In this document: one piece after another, positions 1-7,351 of the stretch
Layout: every line of letters begins with the position of its first letter
Numbering within the stretch: position 1 is the stretch's first letter
DNA from: Nocardioides sp.
GTDB taxonomy: Bacteria; Actinomycetota; Actinomycetes; Propionibacteriales; Nocardioidaceae
Assembly: GCA_025924815.1 (NCBI GenBank)
Contig: JAICHQ010000034.1
Coordinates: 1-33,163 of the forward strand
Direction of reading: 5' to 3'
Length of the DNA stretch: 33,163 nt
Program-made: the position numbers and the translations under genes
The notes under the pieces: model-generated
Told to the model about the DNA's origin: nothing
Databases searched by the model: none
Seen by the model: only the letters and a program-made list of their open reading frames with translations

Positions 1-72
1 ACCACTCGCCCCCCGCCGTTAGAAGCCACAAGCTGGGGCTCGGCGTGAGCAGCGACCCAAAGGCGATCCGCA

Positions 73-117
73 CGCTCATGCCGTTGACATGGACGGCATA
101 GCGTTCCGCTCATGCCG
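73..117. repeat. short direct and inverted repeats in gene-free left end
   Basis: No gene is supported in positions 1-353. The 11-mer CGCTCATGCCG occurs at 73-83 and again at 107-117, 34 bases apart. The first copy overlaps a perfect 7-bp inverted repeat, ATGCCGT (78-84) and ACGGCAT (93-99). A TTGACA at 84-89 has no -10 at normal spacing. The pattern could be a regulator site for the gene at 354, but that is inference. Confidence 0.3.
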
Positions 118-229
118 CCGACGGATGCGTCAAACCGCCGGTTTACGCCCACGCACGGCTAGCTCACCGCCGAGGTGCGGTCGGGCCGACTTTCATTCTC
201 GTCGCGACCGGGGAGCCGCTCGGTCGTAT

Positions 230-290
230 CCCGGGTAGGTTGGCAGGCGCTCGCCAGACCCGGGGTGCTGGCACCTTCACGCGTCCAGCA
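230..290 (+). promoter_or_regulatory. hairpin-rich leader before the gene at 354
   Basis: Two adjacent hairpins are visible. The first has an outer stem CCCGGGT (230-236) with ACCCGGG (258-264) around an inner stem TGGC (241-244) with GCCA (253-256). The second pairs TGCTGG (266-271) with CCAGCA (285-290). A palindrome GTGGCGCCAC (325-334) lies just before the ribosome binding site. They may form a structured 5' leader. A terminator for an unseen upstream gene is the alternative, but nothing upstream reads as a gene. Confidence 0.35.
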
Positions 291-353
291 GAGCGGAGTA
301 CGTTTCCCGCCATGCGACGCCGACGTGGCGCCACATCGAGAGGGAGAGTTGCT

Positions 354-929
354 ATGCGTCTGCCACATCTAGGCCGACCTCGGTTGAGCTACGCGAACGT
401 CACCGCCACCCTGGCCCTGGGCCTGGCCATGTCCACGGGTGGCGCCTACGCCGCCACCGTGATCGGCTCTGCCCAGATCAAGGACAACGCCATCAAGTCC
501 CGCCACATCGCCAAGGGCAATGTGCACACCTCCGATCTGCACAGCAGAGCTGTCACGATGCCGAAGCTCCGCAACGGCGCCGTGAGCCAAGCCAAGCTCG
601 GCAGCAACGTCGCCGCGGCTCGGGCCTATGGCACCATCTGGTGGCCAGGGACCTCGGTCACCGGCTCCCACAACCTGACCGTGGACAACGTCACCCACCC
701 CGCCACCGGCGTGTACTGCATCGAGGGCCTCGGGTTCACGCCGTCGATCGCCCTCGCCAACAGTGCCTACGAGCCGAACGCATTCCACCACGACATCGAG
801 ATCTACGGCCTCGGGAACAACTGGGGTAACACCGCCCCGTGTCCGACCGCCTCTCAGATCCAAATCCATGTCTACCAGCCCGGAACCACGACTGCGGCCG
901 ACGGAGACTTCAATATCGTGATCTACTGA
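354..929 (+). CDS. small secreted protein with short N-terminal repeats
   Basis: The 191-residue product has a signal peptide (Arg-containing start, hydrophobic core at about residues 18-30, likely cut after AYA near residue 34). It is followed by degenerate repeats of about 10 residues built on patterns such as QIKDNAIKSRHI and KLRNGAVSQAKL. This type of repeat is frequent in secreted actinobacterial proteins of unknown function. The C-terminal half (about 90-191) looks like a small beta-rich domain with two cysteines. The start at 354 was chosen because GAGAGGGAGAG sits 6-16 bases upstream and the signal peptide begins there; an in-frame start at 240 lacks both. The gene at 17093 has the same architecture, so the two may be distant paralogues. 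Secretion is well supported; no function can be given. Confidence 0.75.
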   Translation: MRLPHLGRPRLSYANVTATLALGLAMSTGGAYAATVIGSAQIKDNAIKSRHIAKGNVHTSDLHSRAVTMPKLRNGAVSQAKLGSNVAAARAYGTIWWPGTSVTGSHNLTVDNVTHPATGVYCIEGLGFTPSIALANSAYEPNAFHHDIEIYGLGNNWGNTAPCPTASQIQIHVYQPGTTTAADGDFNIVIY

Positions 930-1152
930 GATTCGACGATCGGCCGCACCCGCAACAGGTTGCCGGGCCAGTCTCTGCGTCTCAAGTTCGAACCGCGGGG
1001 TCGAAAGTCCGCTCGCGACCTGGGGTCGGAAACAGCGCCTGCCCGGGGCATCCGACACGTGACCGCACCTGGCTGATCGGCCCGGTGGAAGTCTCGCCGC
1101 CTGCCCGGTTCTCGATGCGTCACTACAGCCGGGTCTGTCGCGCTCGTGGGCT

Positions 1153-1977
1153 TCATGCGTAAGGGAGTTCGGCAGCCAGTTGCTGATGAAGGGTTGCGAC
1201 GCGACCGATGTCGAGTGGCCCGGCTGTCGTCAGTTGGGAGTAGAGCTTCCTTGGCGCCAAGACTTGGACACCCCGCGTGTTGAAGGAGCCACCGAACAGC
1301 GGCCAGTCGGCTTCCACGAAGCACAACACACCGTGGAGAGGTACGTCGTACTGGAGATTACGCACGACATCGACCTGGTGGTTGACGCCCTCGACCAGAC
1401 GACTGCAGTCCCGGCTTCCGACAAGGAGCTTCTCGACGCGGGGGCGCAGGATGCCGCCTTCGACTTTGAGGTGCGGACGACCGCGGTACTTCTTGGCGTC
1501 GATCACATAGACGCCGGTGGAGGTCACGGCGATGTGGTCGATGTTGGCGCGGGTGCCTGGGATGCGCCGATCGTGGAGCACCCGGAGGGAATCAGTTGCG
1601 AGATCGTTGAGCCGTCGCCCGAGCCGTTCCTCACCGACCGCACCGACGGCCCATGCGGTGGTCGACTGGGGGTCGTCGCTCACGGCGTGGATCAGCCCGC
1701 CGAGCCTCGGATGAGCAGCGCGGATCCGCTCCTCACGGCGCTTGGCCAAGCGCTCGAACTCGCGTCTAGCTGAGGCGCCGGGCGTCCCTACATCGACGTC
1801 ATGAGAGGACGGGGCGACCGACGCCTCATCGGGTTCGAGTCCCTGTCCGGTCGAGACGCCGTCCTTGTCGTGTTCGAGGCACCGGACGGTCTTGGTCGTT
1901 CGCTCGTAGATGGCCTCGGCTTTCGCCGGCAGGGACGTCCCACACAACCGGCAGACGCCCGCGTAGCGCAAGCGCAT
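1153..1977 (-). CDS. NERD (nuclease-related) domain protein with zinc-finger-like N-terminus
   Basis: The 274-residue protein begins with a cysteine motif, CRLCG, followed about 20 residues later by another Cys and a His (RCLEH), suggesting a small metal-binding knuckle. A NERD domain follows: GAVGEERLGRRL, then the conserved core IDHIAVTSTGVYVIDAKKY, where the Asp-X-Lys of the nuclease-like fold (DAKK) is intact, and a later FVEADWP strand. NERD domains are related to restriction-type nucleases, but the activity of this subfamily is largely untested. The start at 1977 (MRLRYAGV) matches the family's usual beginning and has GAGAAG upstream. A longer frame to 2109 only reads through the adjacent pseudogene. 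The gene lies directly downstream of HNH endonuclease remains on the same strand, so both may derive from an old nuclease or defence patch. Confidence 0.8.
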   Translation of the reverse strand: MRLRYAGVCRLCGTSLPAKAEAIYERTTKTVRCLEHDKDGVSTGQGLEPDEASVAPSSHDVDVGTPGASARREFERLAKRREERIRAAHPRLGGLIHAVSDDPQSTTAWAVGAVGEERLGRRLNDLATDSLRVLHDRRIPGTRANIDHIAVTSTGVYVIDAKKYRGRPHLKVEGGILRPRVEKLLVGSRDCSRLVEGVNHQVDVVRNLQYDVPLHGVLCFVEADWPLFGGSFNTRGVQVLAPRKLYSQLTTAGPLDIGRVATLHQQLAAELPYA

Positions 1978-2108
1978 CCGCTTCTCACCGGGGCCCGAAG
2001 CTTCCTGCACAAAGCCAGACCGTAATGCCGAATCGGTGCCCAGTCCCCAGAACGCAGGATGCAACGGTCCACCGCTCCAGGAGGCAGCGCCCCGCGGGGT
2101 GGTGCCCA

Positions 2109-2700
2109 ACGGTCGTAGAGGCGATGCACGTCCGTCCGAAGCAAGAGCCCATTCGAGACTGCGTGCTCGCCACCATCTGCGAAGGGCCGAATGTGTGCTG
2201 CCTCGAGGCTTGGATAGGTCGCGCTACCAGTGACTGCGCACCGGTGCCTGTACGCGGCGCCAACAGCTGATTTGAAGCGACCCTGACCCATCCGGCGTCT
2301 GACAAGCGTGGGGGGACCGCACCGGGGACCTTGCCAATCGAGGGCGACGCCGCGAAGGTCAGGTTCCCAGGCCAGATCAACGCGGGCGTCGTGTTGAAGT
2401 GCAGCAAAGCATGCTGCACGTATTCGGTGTCCGGCCGCAGATCGGACCGTTCCAGGTTGTAGCCCGTATAGATCACGTTGTTCCTTGCCCAACCCGGGGC
2501 TCCGGCAGTTCGTGGCCCCGCTCCGCGAAGAAGAGGTTGCGAAGAATGACGCAGCCAATGGTTGGATCTGGATCGACGTCGTTGTCACGCGCTCGGTATG
2601 ACAACGCGCGAGCCGGCAACTCGGCTTCGTCGGTCACACCGTTGGCTACACCCCAGATCATCCAGACTTCACTGACTCTCAGCTCGACATATTCGTCGAG
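2109..2700 (-). pseudogene. decayed HNH restriction-type endonuclease
   Basis: Pieces of one HNH endonuclease can be read in sequence across different frames. About 2697-2482 encodes LRVSEVWMIWGVANGV through DPTIGCVILRNLFF. About 2485-2309 encodes YNLERSDLRPDTEYVQ and ALIWPGNLTF. About 2300-2109 encodes the HNH core with RCAVTG, LEAAHIRPFADGG, NGLLLRTDVHRLYDRW. In intact actinobacterial relatives, as I know the family, these blocks lie in this order in one protein of roughly 290 residues. One frameshift falls near 2486, where one missing A would restore the frame, and another at about 2310-2290. The N-terminal part (roughly 60-80 residues) and the tail after HRLYDRW are missing. The remains end where the NERD gene's region begins. 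Confidence 0.75.
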
Positions 2701-2730
2701 AAGCCGCCGCCGACGAGTGCGTACCCTGGT

Positions 2731-3087
2731 ATGTCGACATCCCGCGACACTGGGACGTGCTTCCTGCTGATGATCGTGACGCTCGGCATCTACGGGTGGG
2801 TCTGGTACTTCAAGACTCACGACGAGATGAGGCGGCACACGGGCGCTGGTCTGGGCGGCGGCGTCGCGCTGGTGCTGGGCATCTTCGTCAGCATCCTGAT
2901 GCCGTTCCTGAGCTCCAACGAGGTAGGTCACCTGTACGAGCGCCGCGGCCTGAAGCCGCCGGCCTCCGCTCTGACGGGGCTCTGGGCACTTCTGCTCGGA
3001 TGGTTCTTCTTCGTCGGAATCATCGTGTGGTTCGTCAAGACGAACGGCGCCCTGAACGCGTACTGGCGGTCACTCGGCGCTCGCTGA
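2731..3087 (+). CDS. small DUF4234-type membrane protein
   Basis: The 118-residue protein has three hydrophobic stretches: about residues 8-26 (CFLLMIVTLGIYGWVWYF), 45-62 and 82-103. The first matches the hallmark of DUF4234 proteins, a TLGIYG-W-WYF helix followed by a charged segment (KTHDEMRRHTG). The end, LNAYWRSLGAR, is also usual for the family, in which a small integral membrane protein has no known function. The start is the ATG at 2731; no clear ribosome binding site is visible. The 5' end abuts the HNH pseudogene on the other strand, so its promoter region may include old endonuclease sequence. Confidence 0.75.
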   Translation: MSTSRDTGTCFLLMIVTLGIYGWVWYFKTHDEMRRHTGAGLGGGVALVLGIFVSILMPFLSSNEVGHLYERRGLKPPASALTGLWALLLGWFFFVGIIVWFVKTNGALNAYWRSLGAR

Positions 3088-3479
3088 GGCAGCTCAGCCG
3101 GCCCTGTTGGGCGATGTCGCTCGCAGCAGCGGATCAGGTGGGGGCGGCGGGCGTGGCGTTCGAGCGGGGTGGCGACCTGCGCGTCGTACTCGTGAGCGAG
3201 TGGTGTCGAGACCTCGGGACCGTAGGCACCGTCGCCGGGGTTTCGACACGGCCTCGCCCAGGGGCTCGGCCGGCTCGGCCACCGAAGGATGCCGGCTCGA
3301 CCGCCGGGGAGCGACTTCGCGACGACGCGGGGACCCCTCGGCGTACCTAGCGTCCGGCCATCACCTACCTCCGGCTCGACCTCTTGACCGAGTAGATGAG
3401 AGCGACCTCGCGGTGGACCAGGCCGCCCGTCCACAACAGCACGACGTAGGCCGTGTGCTCGCGTCGTAGCGTTGACCGG
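3088..3479. other. gene-free stretch with a dispersed-type inverted repeat
   Basis: No frame here resembles a protein; the open frames are Arg/Gly/Ser-rich and have no start signals. The visible structure is the inverted repeat at 3203-3249, listed separately. The right end holds a possible -10 (TAGCGT, 3467-3472), eight bases before the GTG of the next gene. Confidence 0.5.
3203..3249. repeat. REP-like intergenic inverted repeat
   Basis: GTGTCGAGACC (3203-3213) and GGTTTCGACAC (3239-3249) are inverted copies with one mismatch. A G/C-rich tail with GGCTCGGCCGGCTCGGCCACCG follows (about 3263-3284). Elements with a GTCGAGACC core are, as far as I recall, widely dispersed in Nocardioides genomes. 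The same 9-mer recurs inverted at 32701-32709 in this window. Confidence 0.5.
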
Positions 3480-5213
3480 GTGAGCGAGGAGGGTGTGCCG
3501 CCGGAGCAGGCGCCGTCATGGTTCACCGAGGCTCAGCGTGAGGTCTGGACCCGGTGGACCGCGGCCATCGCCCAGTGGCGCCAGGCCCACGAGGCGCCCT
3601 CGGGCGAGGACCTGGCGGATCTTGCCGAGGGCCTGGATGTGCAGGAGCTGCTGGGGTTCGTGGCGCCGGACGTGATCGCCGAGCCGTCGCTGGGTGCCTT
3701 CCTGGGAGCGATGGAGGACGCGGTCGCTGCGTCCGACCGAACGCCCGGACGACTGCTCGCCGTACCCCGTCTGCTGCGAGCCAGCGTCGCCGAGGCCCGC
3801 GGTGACATGCCGTCGTACCGGGCCCTGCTGGAGTCGGCCCTCGAGGCCGATCCGGACAACAGGGAGGCTCTCGTCGACCTCGCCGACCTGCACGCCATCG
3901 CAGGTGAGGCGCTCGAGGCCGACCGGCTCTACCGCCGCGGCGGCCTGCCGCCCGACTCCGACGAGCTGAAGGCGCTGGAGCCCTTCCTGCACCCACCGGC
4001 CGACGGCCCCGGACGCAACCGGCCGTGCCCCTGCGGCTCCGGCAAGAAGTACAAGGTGTGCCACGGGCGGACCGCCGTCCACCCGTTGGAGCAGCGGGCG
4101 AGGTGGCTGTGGACCAAGCTCTGCATGTTCGCCCAGCGGTCGCCGCAGCGCGCCGACCTGCTCCACTGGGGCGGCGTGCTGGCCGGGGCGGAGCCCGGCA
4201 GCAGCGAGGCGGCCCGGCAGGCGCTCGGCAACCCCATGGTCCACGACTTCGCGATCGTCGACGGCGGCCTGCTGGCGAAGTTCCTCACGGTGATGGGCGA
4301 ACTGCTCCCGGCCGACGAGCTGGCGCTCGCCCAGTCGTGGGAAGGGCGGCCGATGCGGCTGCTCGAGGTACGTCGCGTACTGCCGATGCGCGGGATCGTG
4401 GCGACCGACCTCCTCACCCGCGAGGAGCTCGAGATCGCGGACCGGCGGCTTTCCCGCGAGGTCGAGCCGCGCGACGTACTCCTCGGACGGCCGTTGGACG
4501 ACGGGTCGAGGACGCTGCGACTCCAGACATCTCCGGCCTTGGTGCCTCGCACGTCTCGGGCTCGCCTGCTCGAGCTCCTGCGCGCCGGCGGTGCGCCGCG
4601 GGAGCTGGCGGCCGCGGTGTTCGTGCCGGTCCGCCCGATCGTGCAGACGACAGGAGGAGAGGAGATGGTGTTCTGCACCGCGCGGTACGACGTACCCGCC
4701 CTCGACCAGACCTGGGGCCTGATGGCCGGGCGGCTCGACGACGATCCCGAGCTGACGACCCTGCACCGGCTGTCGGAGGACGACACGGTCCTCGGCACGG
4801 TGAGTCGCAGGGCCGGGCGGCTGGTGCTGGAGACGAACGCGGTGGAGCGGCTCCGGGCGCTGCAGGCCATCCTGCTCGAGGTGGACCCGCAGGCCCGGTT
4901 GGTCGACGAGTCCATGGAGCCCTTGGATGCGCTGGCGGACCGGGCATCCGACGATCCGGACGCTGCGGAGGCGGACCAGCCCCAGCTGAGGCCCGAGGAC
5001 TTCGCGGCCATGGCACGCCGGTACCAGGATCGGTGGCTCGACGACTCGATCCCGGTACTCGGTGGTGAGACGCCGCGCCAGGCCGCTCGGTCGTCGCGGC
5101 GTGAGGACCTGATCGCGCTGCTGGACGACTTCGAGTGGCAGCAGAGGCGCTCGCCCACGCCGTTCGACATGGACGTCGACGGGCTGCGTAGGGAGCTCGG
5201 GATCGAGGGCTGA
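3480..5213 (+). CDS. SEC-C zinc-motif protein with TPR-like region
   Basis: The 577-residue protein carries a textbook SEC-C motif, CPCGSGKKYKVCH, with zinc ligands near residues 183, 185, 194 and 195. The same motif closes SecA and many stand-alone proteins and binds zinc. Residues about 105-155 resemble a tetratricopeptide helix pair (YRALLESALEADPDNREALVDLADL). The remaining 380 residues are mostly helical and acidic, with no motif I recognise. GTG 3480 is preferred: TAGCGT (3467-3472) lies at the right distance to be the -10 of a leaderless transcript. A start at 3453 would precede that promoter, and one at 3495 has its GAGGAGG too close. The protein is cytoplasmic (no signal or membrane segment) and appears to stand alone. 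Function unknown. Confidence 0.75.
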   Translation: MSEEGVPPEQAPSWFTEAQREVWTRWTAAIAQWRQAHEAPSGEDLADLAEGLDVQELLGFVAPDVIAEPSLGAFLGAMEDAVAASDRTPGRLLAVPRLLRASVAEARGDMPSYRALLESALEADPDNREALVDLADLHAIAGEALEADRLYRRGGLPPDSDELKALEPFLHPPADGPGRNRPCPCGSGKKYKVCHGRTAVHPLEQRARWLWTKLCMFAQRSPQRADLLHWGGVLAGAEPGSSEAARQALGNPMVHDFAIVDGGLLAKFLTVMGELLPADELALAQSWEGRPMRLLEVRRVLPMRGIVATDLLTREELEIADRRLSREVEPRDVLLGRPLDDGSRTLRLQTSPALVPRTSRARLLELLRAGGAPRELAAAVFVPVRPIVQTTGGEEMVFCTARYDVPALDQTWGLMAGRLDDDPELTTLHRLSEDDTVLGTVSRRAGRLVLETNAVERLRALQAILLEVDPQARLVDESMEPLDALADRASDDPDAAEADQPQLRPEDFAAMARRYQDRWLDDSIPVLGGETPRQAARSSRREDLIALLDDFEWQQRRSPTPFDMDVDGLRRELGIEG

Positions 5214-5259
5214 CTCCGGCGCGGCTCGGAAGACTCTCGGCATCGGGGTTGCAGTTCAT

Positions 5260-5275
5260 TCGAACATGTGTTCTA
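5260..5275 (+). promoter_or_regulatory. LexA (SOS) box with overlapping -10
   Basis: TCGAACATGTGTTCTA matches the actinobacterial SOS consensus TCGAAC-N4-GTTCGA at 11 of 12 defined bases. It runs straight into TAATAG (5274-5279), a likely -10, so bound LexA would block the promoter. The next gene, 12 dozen bases on, belongs to the DUF222-HNH (13E12) family, several members of which are known in Mycobacterium tuberculosis to carry SOS boxes. Confidence 0.8.
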
Positions 5276-5314
5276 ATAGTGGTACGCCGAGGTGATACTG
5301 ATAGCTGGGGCCTC

Positions 5315-5398
5315 GGCGGGATCCCGGAACTCTCGGGGATCCGCCCCCTCACAGGGCGCGCTGCCATCGACACGTGAGATCTGAGTCCGTTGTCGATG
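5315..5398 (+). promoter_or_regulatory. two hairpins in the leader of the DUF222-HNH gene
   Basis: The presumed transcript would have a leader of about 125 bases. GGCGGGATCCCGG (5315-5327) can pair, with a bulge, with CGGGGATCCGCC (5334-5345). CATCGACA (5365-5372) pairs perfectly with TGTCGATG (5391-5398), and this stem ends two bases before the ribosome binding site GGGAGG (5401-5406). Such a position could modulate translation, which is inference. Confidence 0.4.
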
Positions 5399-5411
5399 TC
5401 GGGAGGCCCCG

Positions 5412-6650
5412 GTGGATCAACAGTCACCAGCAGTGCACCCGGTGCTGGCATGTGCCGATGCGATCGACGTCGCGTTGAAGGACGTCGCCGGCGTCGATCC
5501 CACCTTCATGCGGGTGGGTGAGAAGGCGGAGGCGTTGCGGCGTCTGGACGGGCTGGAGTCCCGCCTCGCCGGCCTGCGCATGCGGGTGATGGCCGGAGCG
5601 GAGGACGTGGCCGAGACGACCGCTGACCACAGCGCCGCGACCTGGCTCGCCGTCGAGTCCCGCACCGACCCGCGGGAGCGGGTCCGTGAGCTGGCGCTGG
5701 CGCGGTCGCTGGAGCGGCGGTGGACGCGGCTGGCGGCCGCGGTCACCGACGGTTCGGTCAACCTCGCCCAGGCATCGGTGATCGTGCACGCCCTCGAGGA
5801 CCTGCCCGAGAAGGAGGTGGGTGCCGAGGCCGTCGCGAAGGCGGAGGAGGCGCTGATCGGGTACGCCGAGCAGTACGCGCCGCGGCACCTGCGGCGGCTC
5901 GGCCGACGGATCCTCGAGGTCGCCGCACCCGACCTGTGCGATGAGGCCGAGGGCAGGGCGCTGGAGCGCGAGGAGCGCCGGGCGGCGTCGGTCACGAGTC
6001 TGTCCTTGCGCCGCCTGGGCGACGGCACCACCCGGATCAGCGGGCGACTCGCCGAAGAGGTGGCCGATCGGCTGCGCACGTACCTCGACGCCTACACCTC
6101 ACCGCGCCACCGCGGCATCGTTGAGGGTGATCAGGTGCCGCCGCGCCGCCGGTTGGGGCAGGCCTTCGGGGCGTTCCTCGAGTCCGTCGACCCCGACCGG
6201 ATGCCGCTGCACGGCGGAGACGCGACCACCGTGCTGGTGACCATCGACCTGGAGACCCTGCGGTCGCGGCTGGCCGGAGTGGGCATGGTCGGCGAGGAGC
6301 CGATCAGCGCCGGCCAGGCACGGCGACTCGCCTGCACCGCGTCCATCATCCCGGTCGTCCTCGGCGGCGCCTCGGTGCCGTTGGACCTCGGGCGGGCCTA
6401 TCGACTGTTCTCGTCGTACCAGCGCAAGGCGATGGCGGTGCGCGACCGGCGCTGTCGGGCCGAGGGGTGCACGGTCCCGGCGGCGTGGTGCGAGGCCCAC
6501 CACGCCACCAACCCCTGGATCCGGGGCGGCCGGACGGACCTGGCCGACGGCGTCCTGCTCTGTTCGTGGCACCACCACCGTGCACACGACCCGCGGTACG
6601 ACGCGCGCCGGCTGGGCGACGGCGACTACCGGTTCCACCGGCGGACCTAG
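5412..6650 (+). CDS. DUF222 domain HNH endonuclease (13E12 repeat family type)
   Basis: The 412-residue protein has the usual two-part layout. A helical DUF222 region (about 20-300) includes RLDGLESRLAGLRMRV, AATWLA and ARSLERRW. A C-terminal HNH nuclease of Cys4 type follows (about 344-395): RDRRCRAEGC, WCEAHH, a conserved N/W segment, and LLCSWHHHRAHD. The zinc-site cysteines (348, 353, 384) and catalytic-region histidines (363, 364, 387-389) are present, so it looks intact. The GTG start at 5412 has GGGAGG six bases upstream. The LexA box at 5260 predicts induction by DNA damage. The family is abundant in actinobacteria, often in several copies per genome, and may be mobile; its target is not known. 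Confidence 0.9.
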   Translation: MDQQSPAVHPVLACADAIDVALKDVAGVDPTFMRVGEKAEALRRLDGLESRLAGLRMRVMAGAEDVAETTADHSAATWLAVESRTDPRERVRELALARSLERRWTRLAAAVTDGSVNLAQASVIVHALEDLPEKEVGAEAVAKAEEALIGYAEQYAPRHLRRLGRRILEVAAPDLCDEAEGRALEREERRAASVTSLSLRRLGDGTTRISGRLAEEVADRLRTYLDAYTSPRHRGIVEGDQVPPRRRLGQAFGAFLESVDPDRMPLHGGDATTVLVTIDLETLRSRLAGVGMVGEEPISAGQARRLACTASIIPVVLGGASVPLDLGRAYRLFSSYQRKAMAVRDRRCRAEGCTVPAAWCEAHHATNPWIRGGRTDLADGVLLCSWHHHRAHDPRYDARRLGDGDYRFHRRT

Positions 6651-6701
6651 GCCGGCGACCGATCGCCAGCCGACTCAACGTGGGCCGGCCGGAGCGCCGT
6701 G

Positions 6702-7181
6702 TCAGTTCGAGGTCAGATCCACGCCGCAGGACTTCTTCGCGTCGGCTGCGATCTTGTCCGCCGCATCGCTGACCTCGCTGCTGTTCATGGCCTGGATCTG
6801 CGGGATGATGGCCTGGAGCTTCGCCGGGTCGACGCCGGGAGGCAGCTTGCCGCTCTGCATCTGCGCCAGGTCGCTGGGCTTGATGCCGGCGGCCTTGAGG
6901 GCGTCCTCCAGAGTGGTGATCGCGTTGTCGAGGGTCTTCCAGTCGGCGGAGACGTTGCTGGGTGCCTTGTCGGCCAGGGTGTGGACCTTCTCGAAGACCG
7001 TGTCCAGCTTGCCGATGTCGGCGTTGGACCCGCTCAGTGCCTCGAAGTACGTCTTGTCGGCCTTCAACTCGTCGCAGTAGCTCCCGGACGAGCTCGCGCT
7101 GCTGTTGCTGCCGCCACAGGCGGTGAGCACGGTGGTGGCGAGGCCGAGGGCGACGGCCCCGATGACGACGTTCATGCGCAT
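6702..7181 (-). CDS. small putative lipoprotein
   Basis: The 159-residue protein has a lipoprotein signal: MRMN start, hydrophobic core and lipobox LTAC with Cys at about residue 22. A Ser/Gly linker (GGSNSSASSSGS) follows, then a helical domain with few prolines and one conserved-looking Cys near each end (SYCDELKADK and KKSCGVDL), which may form a disulfide. It should be anchored to the outer face of the membrane. GGGGAG lies about 8 bases upstream of the ATG at 7181. The gene is divergent from the LuxR-type regulator at 7352 and convergent with the HNH gene (51 bases apart). The family resembles unnamed actinobacterial lipoproteins; no function can be given. Confidence 0.8.
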   Translation of the reverse strand: MRMNVVIGAVALGLATTVLTACGGSNSSASSSGSYCDELKADKTYFEALSGSNADIGKLDTVFEKVHTLADKAPSNVSADWKTLDNAITTLEDALKAAGIKPSDLAQMQSGKLPPGVDPAKLQAIIPQIQAMNSSEVSDAADKIAADAKKSCGVDLTSN

Positions 7182-7339
7182 GGTTGGTCTCCCCGTTCGT
7201 TGCGACCTCAGTCCGTGGGCCGAGTGGTCCAGCCCGGCGTGGAGGCGGTCATGGTCTCCGACTCTACGGTTCAGGAGTGTCGAGGATGGTCGTGCGGACC
7301 TCAAATCCTCAGGACGTGGGCACCGGCACCAAGGGGCTC

Positions 7340-7345
7340 TAGCAT
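7340..7345 (+). promoter_or_regulatory. -10 box of a likely leaderless promoter
   Basis: TAGCAT (TANNNT type) ends six bases before the ATG at 7352, so transcription would begin at or near the start codon. No ribosome binding site precedes that ATG. No convincing -35 is seen. Confidence 0.5.
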
Positions 7346-7351
7346 CGTCGG

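Noticed and set aside
84..104. Promoter from TTGACA (84-89) and TAGCGT (99-104)
   Set aside because: The spacer is only nine bases, too short for a sigma-70-type promoter.
240..353. Longer N-terminus for the secreted protein
   Set aside because: It would bury the signal peptide, lacks a ribosome site, and overlaps the hairpins; the ATG at 354 has all expected signals.
980..1010. tRNA T-arm-like sequence (AGTTCGAACC)
   Set aside because: No flanking stems or other tRNA arms could be formed.
3516..5243. Long open frame opposite the SEC-C gene
   Set aside because: Composition is low-complexity and Arg/Gln/Pro-rich, with no recognisable domain; it is a high-GC shadow.
6654..6667. Hairpin GGCGA/TCGCC after the HNH gene
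   Set aside because: Short stem, expected by chance at this base composition.
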